Assembly: GCF_963583255.1 (NCBI RefSeq)
Contig: NW_026908888.1
Location: 89,501 to 153,500 of the forward strand
Reading direction: 5' to 3'
Source: Pyrus communis
Taxonomy: Eukaryota > Streptophyta > Magnoliopsida > Rosales > Rosaceae
DNA: 64,000 nt
Shown here: piece after piece, positions 20,283 to 33,690 of the stretch
How positions within the stretch are numbered: the stretch's first letter is position 1
Layout of the letters: every line of letters begins with the position of its first letter
Notes under the pieces: generated by a model
Databases searched by the model: none
The model's input: only the letters and a program-made list of their open reading frames with translations
Told to the model about the DNA's origin: nothing
Program-made: the position numbers and the translations under genes

Positions 20283-22328
20283 CAAGGCGCGTCGTATACA
20301 TGTGCTTGTCAGGTGTAGAAGATGCGTTTTGAAGTCCCTTAATGTAGATGTCGATCTAAGGGCCATCGGGGCTTGATCTTGAATTCGACTGGAAGATTCT
20401 CTGGTTTCCTCCAATCGTTGATTTTCCACAGGCTTAATCTTGAACTGGGCTGGAGGTTGTTTTTTGGTCTCCTCCAAAGGTCTGAACTTACTCCTTTTAT
20501 TTGGAGTTGAATTTGATTCAAGGGTGGTGAACACTTGATTTTGAATCAGAGTTGTGATTTCTTCAAGGGCCATCGAGGCTTGATCTTGAATGAAAATATG
20601 ACCACGAGCTGTTTCAGGATTCAGACACATGGCAGGCAAGCATGAGGTGGAGGTGATGACCTGTTTCTTTGTTCAATCTTTCCAATTCATATTGAAGAGG
20701 GTTAGGGGATGAATTAGCACGTGCAGTTGTTGCATTTGCTGACGATCCACAAGATTGATATTTCATTGTCACTCATCGTAGCTGTTCTCCAAGCACATGT
20801 GGTATTTTCTCTGGAAGTGTATCAACTATTGAAGACGAATACTCAAGAGCAACGCTAGGTAAGCAATCAGGGAATAGGTTCCAGGCAGTCGGTTCTAGAT
20901 CGGAAAGCTGATTCCATGTGCCGACTGATTGCTCTCTTTCTCGTTGCCCTGCAGGTAAGAACAAGGACAAAGGAAAGGACATGGAGAAAGCATGATATGA
21001 GATACTTTTGCTTTTGAAGAAGTATTGGTGATTTAATGGCGTCGCACGGCGAGGCTTTGCTCTTTGGTGACGGTGCCAGCGGAGGGTTGTTGAGGCTTCT
21101 CGAGCTCTTTGATCAGAACAATGATGTCGAGCTTGGATTTGACTTAAACTCCTCTGTCTGGATTATGCAGTTCTGCAGGGGAGGGCGTCGTGCTACAGTG
21201 ATTTGTTCCAGCTCCTTGTACTGCATTCTTCTCTGCTTGTTTCTTTTTACATAGCCGAGGTGGTGCGCAACCCTTTGCCTTTAAATGGTCTTTCAGAGCA
21301 TCACTTCTCAGCGATTCATTCATGCTTGTCAGCTTCAGTGTAAAGAGCTGACATCCTGCCACCTGTCCTGAAGTATTCGCTGAGGGAATTAGCATGATAT
21401 GAGATACCTTTGCTTTCGCCCCTGATGATATGAGATACTTTTGCTTTCCAAGAAGCAGCGGATGAATCAGCACATATATTTGTTGCGCTTGTCTCCACAT
21501 GCTTCGATCTACCGTTTCCTCCTGCCTCATCCGTTCTCCAGGCATCTGGTATCTTCTTTGGGGGTACATCAATAGTTAAAGATGAGTACTTGAGAGCAGT
21601 GCTGGGTAAGCGATCAGGGAAGGGGTTCCAGGCAGTCGGTTCCAAACGGGAAGCTTGATTCCAAGCGCCGACTGATCGCTATCTCTCTTTTTATCTTGCA
21701 GGGAAGAACAAGAACAAAGGAAAGGACGAGGAAAAGGCATGCAATGAGATATTCTTGCTTTTGACCCTAATGATATGAGATACGTTTACTCTTGAAGACT
21801 TGGTTGAATAGGTGTTTTCAGGGAAGAAGAAAACTGAGCATATTGAGGGGTTTGGTTGCAGCTGCATTCTTGGCCAAGAAGAATAGTCATGCGTTTTTGG
21901 ATGTATGCCTTGCCATGAATGTTGACATACATAGGGATTTTAATAGCAGGTCGTGGTGTGGGTGCAGCTTTGTCACCCACGCTTGTCGGCAAAAGTGTGG
22001 TAGTTGGGATAGTGAACTCCACGCGTTTTCAACTTTGTCAGAGATCTTTGACAAAGTTGCACGCGTTATCTGAAAAGTTGAGATTGCGTTTGAAAAGCGT
22101 TGACGAACTTTACGCAGGAAAATCCGGCTTTTAGGATTTGAAGAGTGGTGTCTCTTCGATTGTTTTTTTGAATTGGTGGTTTTGTTGCCTCTCCTTTAAT
22201 AGAGGTATCGATCACATCCAACATGCACACTTTGAAGATTGCTTGTTCGTGAAAATCGTCTCCGGTGTATTTTTTTTTTTTTTTAAGATTTTACTTCATC
22301 CCACCCTTTTCTTTTAACATCTTTGAAA
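20283..22328 (+). promoter_or_regulatory. Long 5' flank of the Tat-2 antisense coiled-coil gene, with internal duplication
   Basis: No credible ORF. Two diverged copies of a segment of roughly 240 bp (about 20790-21030 and 21540-21800) each contain AGCAACGCTAGGTAAGCAATC-like, GGTTCCAGGCAGTCGGTTC and AAGAACAAGGACAAAGGAAAGG-like stretches. They are about 750 bp apart. ATGATATGAGATAC(T/C)TTTGCTTT occurs several times. The same sequence, in shorter form, precedes the homologous ORF in Athila-1 (about 35570-36692) and Athila-2 (63148-64000). It probably contains the promoter and leader of the antisense gene; that is inference. Confidence 0.45.
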
Positions 22329-25300
22329 ATGGCTAACCCATCTAATATTTGCTTAGATTTGAGTCTCAGCGGTGATACAGGTGCGCCGCATCAGGGTAAT
22401 ATATGGTGCCCATCTTTCTTATCTTCTAATGGCGCTCTTACAGGTGTAGACTCTGTGATGAGGGATGCAACAACGGCTACGGTAGTAGCTAGGAACCTCC
22501 TTACTCCTAGAGATAATAGGCTGCTTTCAAGACGGTCCGATGAGTTGGCCGTTCAAGAGTCCTTAGCTCTTAGTGTTCAGTGTGCGGGTGATGCGAGATT
22601 TACTTGACACTCAAATTAAACCCTCGTTTGACAATTGTAGTAGAATGGATAAGTGAGGGATCGTTCTAGACCGGGGATTAGGAGGGCTTGCTAAAACCTT
22701 CTAAATTGACTTAAAAACATAAAAACTAAATTAAAATACTCTTAACAAGACTACTATGACTCAGAATGGCTTTGAAAAACTCAAATTGTCTAAAACAATC
22801 AAATTGACTCAAATAGAAGCTAGAACTTGATTTAGACGAATTTGCAAGTGTTTATGACTCCAAAAGCTTAAAGATACAAAAATAAAACAAATACGAATGA
22901 TTAAGACTCAACGAAATATGGGGGAAATGTGCTTGTACGATATTAAATTAAAAAGACAGAATATAATTAAAGGCAAAATGTAAATATGAATGTGATGAAA
23001 ATATGGATGATGGAATAGCCAAGGGGTTCTTCTCCACACATGTTACACTTGCATACAAAATTGATTCTCAGTTGGTCTTTCGATAAGTTGTGAAACTCAA
23101 TGCTCCAAGTTAATTAGATCCGCTTAGATTAAATTTCCGATTTCCCTAAATTCGTTGGATTGAATGGAATACGCATTACAACCAAATTATTCTTAATCAA
23201 AGTCCCTAACTATGGAATACGCATGATAGAGACATTCAACAAAGATCATTAAGTTCAACGGAAATCATAAACATCGACGAGGCATTCGTTACTATGGAAT
23301 ACGCATGAAACTTATGCCAAGAATTCGTTTAACGCGATTGTTTATAAGCAACCTCCACTACTTGTGAATATAAGTTCATAACGATTAGGTGAAATTCACT
23401 TATATTCTAGCGTCATATTTATGCATGAAAATTAAGCTTGCAATCTCAATGAACATACATAAATAAGTTATCAATCAAACAGTTAAACGAATTGAATCCA
23501 CAACTTATGAAATTCCAACCAAACGTAATCAATTCAAATTGCAAATATAAACATAGTTTCGAATCACCCCCTAGCTAAAGGGGGTTTAGTTCCTCATAAC
23601 CTTGAAATCAAAGAAACAACTAAACATTCCAACAACTCAAACTTGAATTGTATGAACGTTTAGGCACTCTTCTCTTCCTCTTCGTTGTGGCACAAGGTCT
23701 AAGGAGATGTTAAGGGCTTTAGGTGTATGTGGAATGGAGTAGGGAGTGGTTGGAGATGGAAGAGTGAAGAGAAAATATGCAGAAAATGAAGTGGGACTCA
23801 CGGCAATGGAATGGGTTTGTTGCTTGGTGTTTGTAACTGAAAATGTGTATGGAAGAGTGAATGAATTGTGGAAGAATGGATGCTTATTTATAGGTGAAAT
23901 GGGGGAACATGGCAGCTAGGAGGGAATGTGGCTGCATGTTTGAATTATTAAAGGATGCATGTGGGTTGAAATGAAAGGGAAATGCATGTGCAAAGCTGGA
24001 AATGCATGTGAAGATGTTGGAAATGGAATGAAACTCACGGCAATAGTGTAATGGTGCTGAAAATGCATGTTTGTGCATGTGATTTGAAGTGATTATTGTT
24101 TGGAAATGAATGTGAAGGCATGTGAAAGCTGGAAATGCATGTGAAGATGTTGGAAATGGAATGAAACTCACGGCAATAGTGTAATGGTGCATGTGTTGGC
24201 TGTTTTGTTTGTTGGTTAAAGCTTGTGTTTGCATGTGAATGTTGTTTGTGTGAAGTGTGTGTGAATGCATGTGGATTAAAGAGTGAATGCATGTGTTGAA
24301 TGATTTCTTGGTGAGGGAATGCATGTGCAAATGCATGTGGAATGTGGCTGAAAATGAAAGGAGGAGTGCAATGGAATGTGCACGGCAATAATGTGTGTTT
24401 GTGCATGTGGGTGAATGTGCATGTGTTTTAGGTTGTAATGTGTAGATAATTATGAGTATGATAAATGATAAGTGTATGATATGTTGAGTGATATGTTGAG
24501 TGGTAAGTGAATGATAAGATAAGTGATAAGTGAATGATATGTTGAGTGATAAATGAATGATATGTTGAGTGATAAGATAAGTGGTTATTGATATGTAGAT
24601 GAATGAATGATATGATAAGTAATAAATGAATGATATGTGGTGATGATAAGATAAGTGTATGATATGATAAGTGGTGAATGAAGGAGTGGAATGTTGGAAT
24701 GTTATGCACGACTAAGGATATAGGAAAGGTTTAAATATCCTAAAACTAAAGGGAACAAGGTTCCAACACTTTGGTCTTCAATTAGGTTTTCAATTTCGTC
24801 CAACACTTTGGCTCCAAGCATAAGCTATCCATCCTTAGCCCAAAAGTGCTCCAAAAGTCTCCAAAATGCATCTTTTTGCTCCTTTAGCCCTTTCGGCCTA
24901 TAAACACACGAAAATAGCTTAAAGTACTAAAATAACTAAAGAAACATAACGTAAATGCACGAGAACAAGCCATTTAAGTCGCATGAATATGCTCCTATCA
25001 GCGGGCTCTGTGTCCAACATGGGCCAACGCCTCCTTGCTCGAACCCGTCAAGTTGAATCATTGACGGCTGAGGTGGAAAATCTTAGATAAGAGATCAGAC
25101 AGCTTAAGCGTGAGAATAGAGATTTGCACATGCTTGCAACTAATTATTCGACGAGCATGAAGAGGAAGCTTGATCAGCTACAAGAATCTGAAGGTCGGAT
25201 TCAAAGTGACCATTAGAGGTTCGTGGCTTTCTTCCAAAGGCACCTTTTGCCTTCGTCATCTAGCGTTCAACCAAGTATTGAGGCTTCGAATAATCTATCT

Positions 25301-25402
25301 AGCGTTCAACCAAGTATTGAGGCTTCGAATAATCTATCTTCAATGCCTCCCGTTCTTGGGGTTTTGCCAAGTAGTGGGCTTCACGTGAGCAACCTTTGTG
25401 AA
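22329..25402 (+). pseudogene. Antisense coiled-coil gene of Tat-2, interrupted by a solo LTR
   Basis: It starts at ATG 22329 (MANPSNICLDLSLSG) and reads 86 codons to 22588. It is cut by the solo LTR 22589-25000 and resumes at 25006 with SVSNMGQRLLARTRQVESL and a heptad-rich coiled coil. Breaks: TAA in the coiled coil near 25087, TAG near 25215, and a missing G near 25380 that shifts the last codons, so the expected stop falls at about 25402. A 48-bp direct duplication occurs at about 25258-25340. The homologous ORFs in Athila-1 and Athila-2 are intact (230 codons). It lies on the strand opposite to Tat-2 pol. No named domain recognised; function unknown. Confidence 0.7.
22589..25000 (-). mobile_element. 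Athila-type solo LTR in the antisense gene of Tat-2
   Basis: 2412 bp, starting TGATGCGAGATTTACTTG and ending GCTCCTATCA, flanked by the 5-bp duplication GCGGG (22584-22588 and 25001-25005). Orientation is as in Athila-1. A minus-strand TATAAATA is at 23885-23892. The 24.0-24.7 kb part holds degenerate tandem repeats rich in GCATGTG and in GATAAGTGAATGATATG-like units. No internal domain, so this is a solo LTR. Confidence 0.9.
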
Positions 25403-25559
25403 GGCTCCCTCTTTTTTGTTTTTGTTTTTTTTTTTTTTTTTTTGTTTTTTTTTTTGTATGCATTTTTAATTTCTCGGAGATATCAATGGACATGCTTTAT
25501 TTCATTTAGCGTTTCGTGCTAAATACAGATAAAAAACATAGATGTGATACTTTTTTTTT

Positions 25560-25600
<41 letters not shown>

Positions 25601-26185
25601 CATACTTTTCCAAGGTGGTGCCGTGCACCATCCTTCTTATTTTCTTCTTTGCAATAATTCTGTCGCCACCACCTCTTTTCCTTTTCCTCCCTGACTTGCT
25701 AACAGTAGCTTGCAATTGTGAGTGGTTTCAGCTTTTTGGCATTGTGAGAGCCGAATGCCCTCCAATCTGCTAATTTAAACAATTGGCAGCTAGTGCTGCC
25801 TTTGACAGTGCTTCCCAACATCATCATTGCTGCCTCCTTTTTATTTTTATTTTATTTTTATTTTTTTATTTAACCTTCACATGGTGCCTGAAGCCTTTAT
25901 AATTGATACACACACATACGCATATATATATATATATATATATATACTTTTTTTTTTATTTGCACAATCATCTTATTACGTTCTTCACTGCATGCGGATT
26001 GCTGTTTGCATAGTTACCGCACCATTGTTTGCACAGTCACTGCACTTCACTTACTTATCTGGGTTTCTTAATGGGATTCCTCACCTGCATCTTTTTCTGC
26101 ATGCGGACTCGCACAGTTACCGCATCATTACCTGCACAGTCGCCATACTCCATTTGCTTCTCTAGGTTCCTGTACACACACACAC

Positions 26186-26218
<33 letters not shown>

Positions 26219-26499
26219 ATATATGGGATCGCACCATCACTGCGTAACCATTGCACAGTCGTTGCAATATTTGTTGTCTTGTGGTGGAGGAAGGAGAGAA
26301 GAGGGAGACTCGGCCTTCTGTGGTTCTGCTTTAGTTTCTGCCTGTAGAAGCTTTCACTTCTTTGGAGCTGTATATATAATATATATATATATATATGTTG
26401 ACTGTCTTGTAGCTTGTGTTTGTTCCACTACTCTGCATGCATATGTACATGGCAGGTAACTCTCACGGTTTGTAACGTCACTTCATGTGTGTGTGTGTG

Positions 26500-26578
<79 letters not shown>

Positions 26579-27188
26579 TGTCACGTTAGCTTGTTTGTGA
26601 GGTCACTTCATGTGTGCGTGTGTGTGTGTGTATTGATTGTCTCATCCTCGTGCGTATACATATATAAAATATGTAATGTGTGTATCCCACTGATGGATTT
26701 CTTTGTTGTGATGCCGGGAATTCCTTTTTTTTTTTTTTTTTTTTTTTTGTGTGTGGGAAGGCAAAGCATGATGCTAGGACCTTCATGAAGCTTCCAAAGG
26801 TGTGGTAGTTGTTGGCAGAGTGGGCAGGATTGCGGGTGTACATGTGCTTTCTGCTGCCTAGTGTTTGTGCAAGAGACTACGACGAGACTCCGCTGTGTAG
26901 TGCCTTTTGATCACAGTTTTCCCTCGGTGGTGCATTGTCATATGGTGCTGTGCAAAGGACTGCAGCGGGGCTTCGCTGTGTAAAGCCTTTTGGTCACAGT
27001 TTTCCTTTGGTGTTGATGTTGCCATGCGGTGCGAGAAATTACTTCGTAATTGTTGCGGGGTTGCGTAGTGCGATTACGTGACATTTTGGTTTTCTTTGCC
27101 ACTGTAGCATGTCTTGAAGGACCGTTCTGTGGCTGCCCTCTTTACCGTGCTGCTCAAGTTTTGTGGCTGATTTTGCTTTGTTGCGGTC
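25403..27188 (+). other. Microsatellite-rich spacer between the two antisense genes of Tat-2
   Basis: Contains poly-T (about 25425-25455 and 26726-26748), TA runs (25564-25597, 25922-25946, 26379-26396) and long CA/TG runs (26171-26219 and 26488-26577, the latter TG then CA). There are also two degenerate copies of a block of about 110 bp built on GCATGCGGA, AGTTACCGCA and TGCACAGTC (from about 25990 and 26099). At 26880-27010 two copies of TCACAGTTTTCC(C/T)T(C/T)GGTG occur. No gene seen. Probably the leader/promoter region of the PMD gene. Confidence 0.5.
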
Positions 27189-27935
27189 ATGGTATTTTTC
27201 AAGTGTTTTAAGAGCAACACCATCACCATTCTTGCGAAGGAAAGTGATTCGCAAGATAGGGGAACAACATTGAAGCTTTACGCACCACTGACTGGCCCTA
27301 AGGTGCTTGCTCTTCTTGCAAAACACAACTCCATGCATATTAAGTCGTGGTCTTCTGAAGTATCTTGGGAGGTGGCAGACTTTGTTCGATCAAATACGGA
27401 GAAGAAGGCGTGCATATTAAGGATTCTTATCTTGAACCCTTCACACCATGCTCGTGACAATCATCCGGCTTCGTATAAGCTTCTTGGTGATCACATCCGC
27501 AGCAGAGCTGTGGCTTGGAATGATACCTTGTCGACTACCGGAGAAGCTGTTTTTGCTGAGTCTTATTGGGAGTGGCTTGAAGATGTCTTGGGCCGATCTA
27601 AACAAGTGCTTACTAGCATGGGCCTTTACCATGTCGTGTACGCATCTTTGTTCAGTTATGATCTCCATCCTTCCATCCTTCATGCGTTCTTCGAGCATTG
27701 GCGTTCAGCGACTAACATGCTTCATACGGCTCAAGGAGAGATGTCAATTTCACTTTGGGATCTCCATAAGATAGGGGGCTTGCCAATCCAAGGTAAGTTT
27801 TATGATGAGGTCGTTCCTAGTGCGTAGGAACTTTCTCTCTGCAATAGCCGAGGATTGCCTGCGAGTTATCGCTGTTTGTTTTGGGCATATCATAAGCTTT
27901 CCCAAGATGCTTGGGCAAATCAGGTGTGAAGATTT

Positions 27936-29800
27936 TGAAGGAAAAATTTTGTCCTAGCTAAGAACATGTAAGAACATTTGAATACATAGGCATACTAATA
28001 ACACTTTAAAGTAGGCATGCATTCAAAAACAATTCATAAAACCCATGACTTTCAAAGCCTAGTATATGGTGAACCATAAGACTCTTTAACAATATTAAAG
28101 AGAATAAGAATTTAGAGATTCTTTACCCTTGAAGCTCATCCTTGATTACACAAGGGATTCACCCAAGTGGAGGGCCTTCAAGTCACCTCCTTGCTCCTTG
28201 GATCTTCCTTGTGATTTCCTCCCTTTTAGTGCTCCTTTTCTTCTTTGAGGATTTGAGGATTTGTTCTCCAAAAACACCAAAGGTTTGGTGTCTCTAAGTC
28301 TCCACACCAAAGATGTAGTGTGAAGATGAAATGGATGACTTAGGGAAGAAGAAGATTGCTAGATGTTCCTCCCCTAAGTGGCCGGCCTCTATGTAGAAAA
28401 TGAGAGAATATGTTTCACCCAAATTCAATTAGAAAACCCTAATGTGAAACAAAGCTATAATGTTGATTTTATACTTCATTTCATGTGAGTGGCAAACTTG
28501 TAATTAATACAAGTTTGCTACCCCTCACCCTTATGGCCGGCCATATGTTGTTATTGGGCTTAATTGCTCATTTTGTTTTAGTTGTCATACAACTTAAACA
28601 TAATGGGTCTTGTGGACCAAAACGTTTTTTGTGCCCCGAAGCCCAAAACTAACTTAAACGCCCAATACGAACATTTCATATAATTAATTAACTATTTAAT
28701 TAATCTTGACCATTCTTCAATTAAACCATTTAATTGCTTATCCATTTCATATAATTTCTTCACTTATATCCTTACTCGGTGTACGATCCATTAGGTTCCA
28801 ATTAGCGAGGTAGTGGGCGATGTTACTCTCAACGATCGATTGTGAATTGAAACCACATTCCAATTCTCCCTTAAAATTAGTGTTTGCTAATCTTTAGGGC
28901 TTCCACAAACCATGGGTGACGCCTAGCAACATGTCATGGTTACCCAAGCTAAGTAGAAGTGGTTGGAGAACCTATCCAGTTACAACTACAATGCAATACG
29001 GTCCTTCTCTAATACAATACTCTTAATCACATTGTTTAAGTGATAGTTTGTTTCATGTCTACTATCCAATGTGATACTTCTCTATATGATTCAACTGAAT
29101 AAGATTTGGAACAAACTTCCTTAGTCATATTCATATGCTTTGGCCAAAGACTCTCGAATCATATCTTAGAGTATTCTCCTTCCACCATGGAAGGTTAGAG
29201 ATCCCTTGTTGTGCATTCATATGCCTACATGACTAGATAGCTTGACCCCAACAATGCCGTGGACACTCCAATGGAATGCCGTTGACATAATCAAAGATCA
29301 AGGACCTAACCATTAGACATCAATGATGCCTCAGGTCAAAGGACTACTTTGCATATTTCAACTATTGAGTTCTCACATGACATGTATGTTCGAACTCTCG
29401 TTTGATCGTTGTTCAGTGTACTCGATTACTCTTTCGAGCACCTATGTGTTTGCCTTAGTGTCCAACACCAAATGACTTGAGACTAGTTCATACTCACGCT
29501 TGAGTCGACATAACACATACTAACCTTAGCGGATTGTCAATGCCCAATTGGCAATCCTATGGCTAGGAACGTTTTAGGAATGAACATAAGAGAAAGGTCC
29601 TGTTAATTTAACTGACTTAAATCACTTGTCTCTTAGATCAAATACATTCCTTGGATTCCCTTATTGCTTAAACACAAGATACTATAAATAGTGATTAACA
29701 ATAAGCTTTGCCCTCTATTAAACATATAAAAGTTTAACACAATAAGTATTCCAAAAAGCTATTACATCAAATGAGTGGCTTTGTGGGCATACTTCCAACA
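27936..29800 (-). mobile_element. Solo LTR (same family as 9834-11700) in the PMD gene
   Basis: 1865 bp, starting TGAAGGAAAAATTTTG and ending CATACTTCCAACA, flanked by the 5-bp duplication GATTT (27931-27935 and 29801-29805). Homologous end to end to the LTR at 9834-11700. Orientation is taken from that copy's primer-binding site. No internal region. Confidence 0.9.
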
Positions 29801-31435
29801 GATTTCTTCATGGATCCGCTTTTGGTATTGGGAGGACACAAGGTACAAGAAGTCCTTGAAGAAAAGAGGTTGCAACAAAACCACTAAGCCAAAGGGAGAC
29901 CCATATCCGTCCGGTGCTATTGGTTCAGCTAGGCGTCGCTCCCCTGCCAAGTTGAGAGCGTTTGAGGACCTTGGCATAGCATCAGAGCATGTGGAAGAAT
30001 CTTACCTAGCTGCTTTCTTAGCTTGTTGGCTTTGTAAGTTTGTTTTTCCAATAGGCGACGTCAACTTTGTTCGTCCTGGGGTTTTCAAAGTTGCTAGCAA
30101 GATGGCTGCAGGTGAATCTTTTAGTCTTGCTATCCCGGTCTTGGCCAACATTTATAACGGCTTAAGTTTTGTTTCAAACTCGGCAAGCGCTGAAGATTGT
30201 GCTGCGGTTCTTCCCTACCACTATGTGTATGGTTGGTTGGATGAGTACTTCGGCACTCATTTTTCATTTTCAACTTTAGACAAGTCGGGGCCTTTGATGA
30301 CGAAGTATTCTAGCGTGCTTTCTTCAAAGAGCCTCGATGATTCCCAGGCGCAAGCGCTGTTTAGAAGTTGTGAAGGCTTGAAGATGGACCATCTGACGAC
30401 AATTGGCTCGGTGCGGCGAGGCATCATGGATGATTCGCATCTTCGCTTCTCGGACTTGTCTTACCTTATAAGTCTTCGCTCGAGGTATGCTTCTTTGCGG
30501 CAAGAAGACCGATGCATTGTTCAGCCGTATAGTCCCCACCGTTTCAGCAGGCAATTTGGTTTTGTCCAAAATGTGCTTGGCAAGCTGAAGGAAAAAAACC
30601 AATTAGAATCCTTGCAAGCCGTGTATATGCATTGGAAGTCTTGTACCCGTGCATGTACAAATACTTCTATCACCCTGCCGGCCAAAGACGAGTTTAAGAG
30701 TAATCCAGTGACCCGTGCTTATGTAAGTTGGTGGTCAAAGGTACGTTATGAAAACTTGGGGATGGCAAGTGGCACCAATTCTTCTCATTCACGCCTTGAT
30801 GTATTAAGGGGGGGTTGTTCTGTGGTTCCTACACAACTGATACCTTTTGATTGCGCGAATGCTGCTACTTTGCAAGATAGACCAGTGGTTTTAGTTCCTC
30901 AATGCCCACGCTTGTCTTCTCAACATCTGGATGTATCTGAAGAGGCCGGTGATGAAGTTGATTCGCATGAAGATGGACTTGTTTTGCGGCAGCATCAACA
31001 AGTTTTAAACAAGCGACGACTTGAAGGCGCTCAGGTCGACAGCGATGTCAATTTTCTTCATAAGAAGAAAGAAGTGTTTAGGCTCCCTCAACTCGATGGC
31101 AGTGTATCGTTTGAGAAAGATGTATGCATTTTCTTCTCTCTTATGACTTCTTCTGCTTTCATCGTTCTAGCTTTTGTTTCTAACAGCTTTCTTTGTTTTC
31201 TTTAGGTTGGGCCTTCTTGATCTTTTGACTTGGCAACCACATGCATTTATTCTTATACGGAGATACTATTTGGAGGCGACCTACCTACAGGCGGGGAGAT
31301 TGGGGATCCGCTTGGTACAAAGCTTGTTCCAAATCTGTCAAGTTTCCCAAGTTTGCCGTGTGTAGGTAGAGGTATGCAAGAGCCCGTCATGCATTCAATA
31401 CCTTTGCCAGCTAGCTATGAGATCTCTCTAAGAGG

Positions 31436-33676
31436 TGATGCGAGAATTACTTGACACTCAAATTAAACCCTCGTTTGACAATTGTAGTAGAATGGATAAG
31501 TGAGGGATCGTTCTAGACCGGGGATTAGGAGGGCTTGCTAAAACCTTCTAAATTGACTTAAAAACATAAAAACTAAATTAAAATACTCTTAACAAGACTA
31601 CTATGACTCAGAATGGCTTTGAAAAACTCAAATTGTCTAAAACAATCAAATTGACTCAAAATAGAAGCTAGAACTTGATTTAGACGAATTTGCAATTGTT
31701 TATGACTCCAAAAGCTTAAAGATACAAAAATAAAACAAATACGAATGATTAAGACTTAACAAAATAGGGGGGGAATTGTGGTTGGACGATATTAAATTAA
31801 AAAGACAGAATATAATTAAAGGCAAAATGTAAATATGAATGTGATAAAAATATGGATGATGGAATAGCCAAGGGGTTCTTCTCCACACATGTTACACTTG
31901 CAAACAAAATTGATTCTCAGTTGGTCTTTCGATAAGTTGTGAAACTCAATGCTCCAAGTTAATTAGATCCGCTTAGATTAACTTTCAGATTTCCCTAAAT
32001 TCGTTGGATTGAATGGAATACGCATTACAACCAAATTATTCTTAATCAAAGTCCCTAACTATGGAATACGCATGATAGAGACATTTAACCAAGATCATTA
32101 AGTTCAACGGAAATCATAAACATCGACGAGGCATTCGTTACTATGGAATACGCATGAAACTTATGCCAAGAATTCGTTTAACGCGATTGTTTATAAGCAA
32201 CCTCTACTACTTGTGAATATAAGTTCATAACGATTAGGTGAAATTCACTTATATTCTAGCGTCATATTTATGCATGAAAATTAAGCTTGCAATCTCAATG
32301 AACATACATAAATAAGTTATCAATCAAACAGTTAAACGAATTGAATCCACAACTTATGAAATTCCAACCAAACGTAATCAATTCAAAATGCAAATATAAA
32401 CATAGTTTCGAATCACCCCCTAGCTAAAGGGGGTTTAGTTCCTCATAACTTTGAAATCAAAGAAACACCTAAACATTCCAACAACTCAAACGTGAATTGT
32501 ATGAACGTTTAGGCACTCTTCTCTTCCCTTCTCATACGTACAAAACAAAGAGAATTAAATTTAAACTTTGAAATCAAAGAAACACCTAAACATTCCAACA
32601 ACTCAAACTTGAATTGTATGAACGTTTAAGCACTCTTTTCTTCCTCGTTGTTGTAGCACAAGGTCTAAGGTGAGCTTTGGGGATTATGTGAAGTGTTTTG
32701 GAGGGATGGGAAGTGGTTGGATAGTGGCTGCAATGAAGGAGAAAAACTGCACAGAAAATGGAAGTGTTTGTAACTGAAAATGTGTATGGAAGAGTGAATG
32801 AATTTTGAGGAGTGTTGGATGCTTATTTATAGGTGAAATGGGGGAACAAAAGAGGGAATATTGCAGCTAGGAGGGGATGAATGATTATGGGTGCATGTGT
32901 TTGGAATAATGAAGGGGGAATGTATGTAATAAAACAACTAGGAAAAGTTATGGAAAGTTGGAAATGGGAGTGGGAACTCACGGCATTGTTGGGTTGTTTA
33001 TGGGAGAATAAATGTATGATAATGGCTAAATAATTAAAGGGAATGAATGGGAGTGACACTAGGTTGGTTATGCATGTGAATGCAAGGAGGAAAGCTGAAA
33101 ATGCAAGGGAAGCTCACGGCACAATGTTGTTTTGCTTCTTGAAATGCATGTGAATGCATTTGAGTGTAATATGAAAAGAATGACTAATTAATGTATGTAG
33201 GGTTGATATGCATGTGAATTAGGTTGGAAAGAGGTGGAAGTGGAATGTTATGCAATGATAATGTCTTGTAAAGATGCTAATAAATAATGCATGTAGGGTT
33301 AGCTAGGTTGGCTTTGTTTGGGTGCATGTATGTTAATGGTGGTTTTGCATGTGAATTGATGGATTGTTTTTTATGGAATGGATGGTTCTTTGCATGGCTA
33401 TAAGGGATAGAATAAGAGAGAATGGGCTAGGCCCTTTGTTTTATGTCCAAAGTGAAAATAAGGCCTTCAAATTCGTCCAAACTTTGGCTCCATGGATAAG
33501 CTATCCAATCCATGCCCAAAAATGCTCCAAATGGCCTCAAAATGCACTTTCTTGCTCCCTAAGCCCTTAGAACCTGAAAACACACAAAAGAAGCATAAAG
33601 AACTAAAATAACTAAAGAAACATAACATAAATGTACGAGAACAAGCCATTTAAGTCGCATGAATATGCTCCTATCA
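31436..33676 (-). repeat. Athila-1 3' LTR
   Basis: 2241 bp, TGATGCGAGAATTACTTG to GCTCCTATCA. It adjoins the polypurine tract at 33677. Minus-strand TATAAATA at 32824-32831. Contains a 45-bp block repeated at about 32450 and 32565 (TTTGAAATCAAAGAAACACC). Confidence 0.95.
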
Positions 33677-33690
33677 AATACCCCCACACT
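33677..33690 (-). promoter_or_regulatory. Athila-1 polypurine tract
   Basis: The minus strand reads AAGTGTGGGGGTATT directly before the LTR start TGATAGGAGC. This is the usual Athila arrangement. Confidence 0.85.

Noticed and set aside
23884..24709. His/Ser/Thr-rich minus-strand ORFs up to 150 codons
   Set aside because: They lie wholly in an Athila-type solo LTR and translate the degenerate GCATGTG and GATAAGTG repeats.
26029..26788. ORFs with (HT)n and (CV)n tracts
   Set aside because: Translations of CA/TG microsatellites, not genes.
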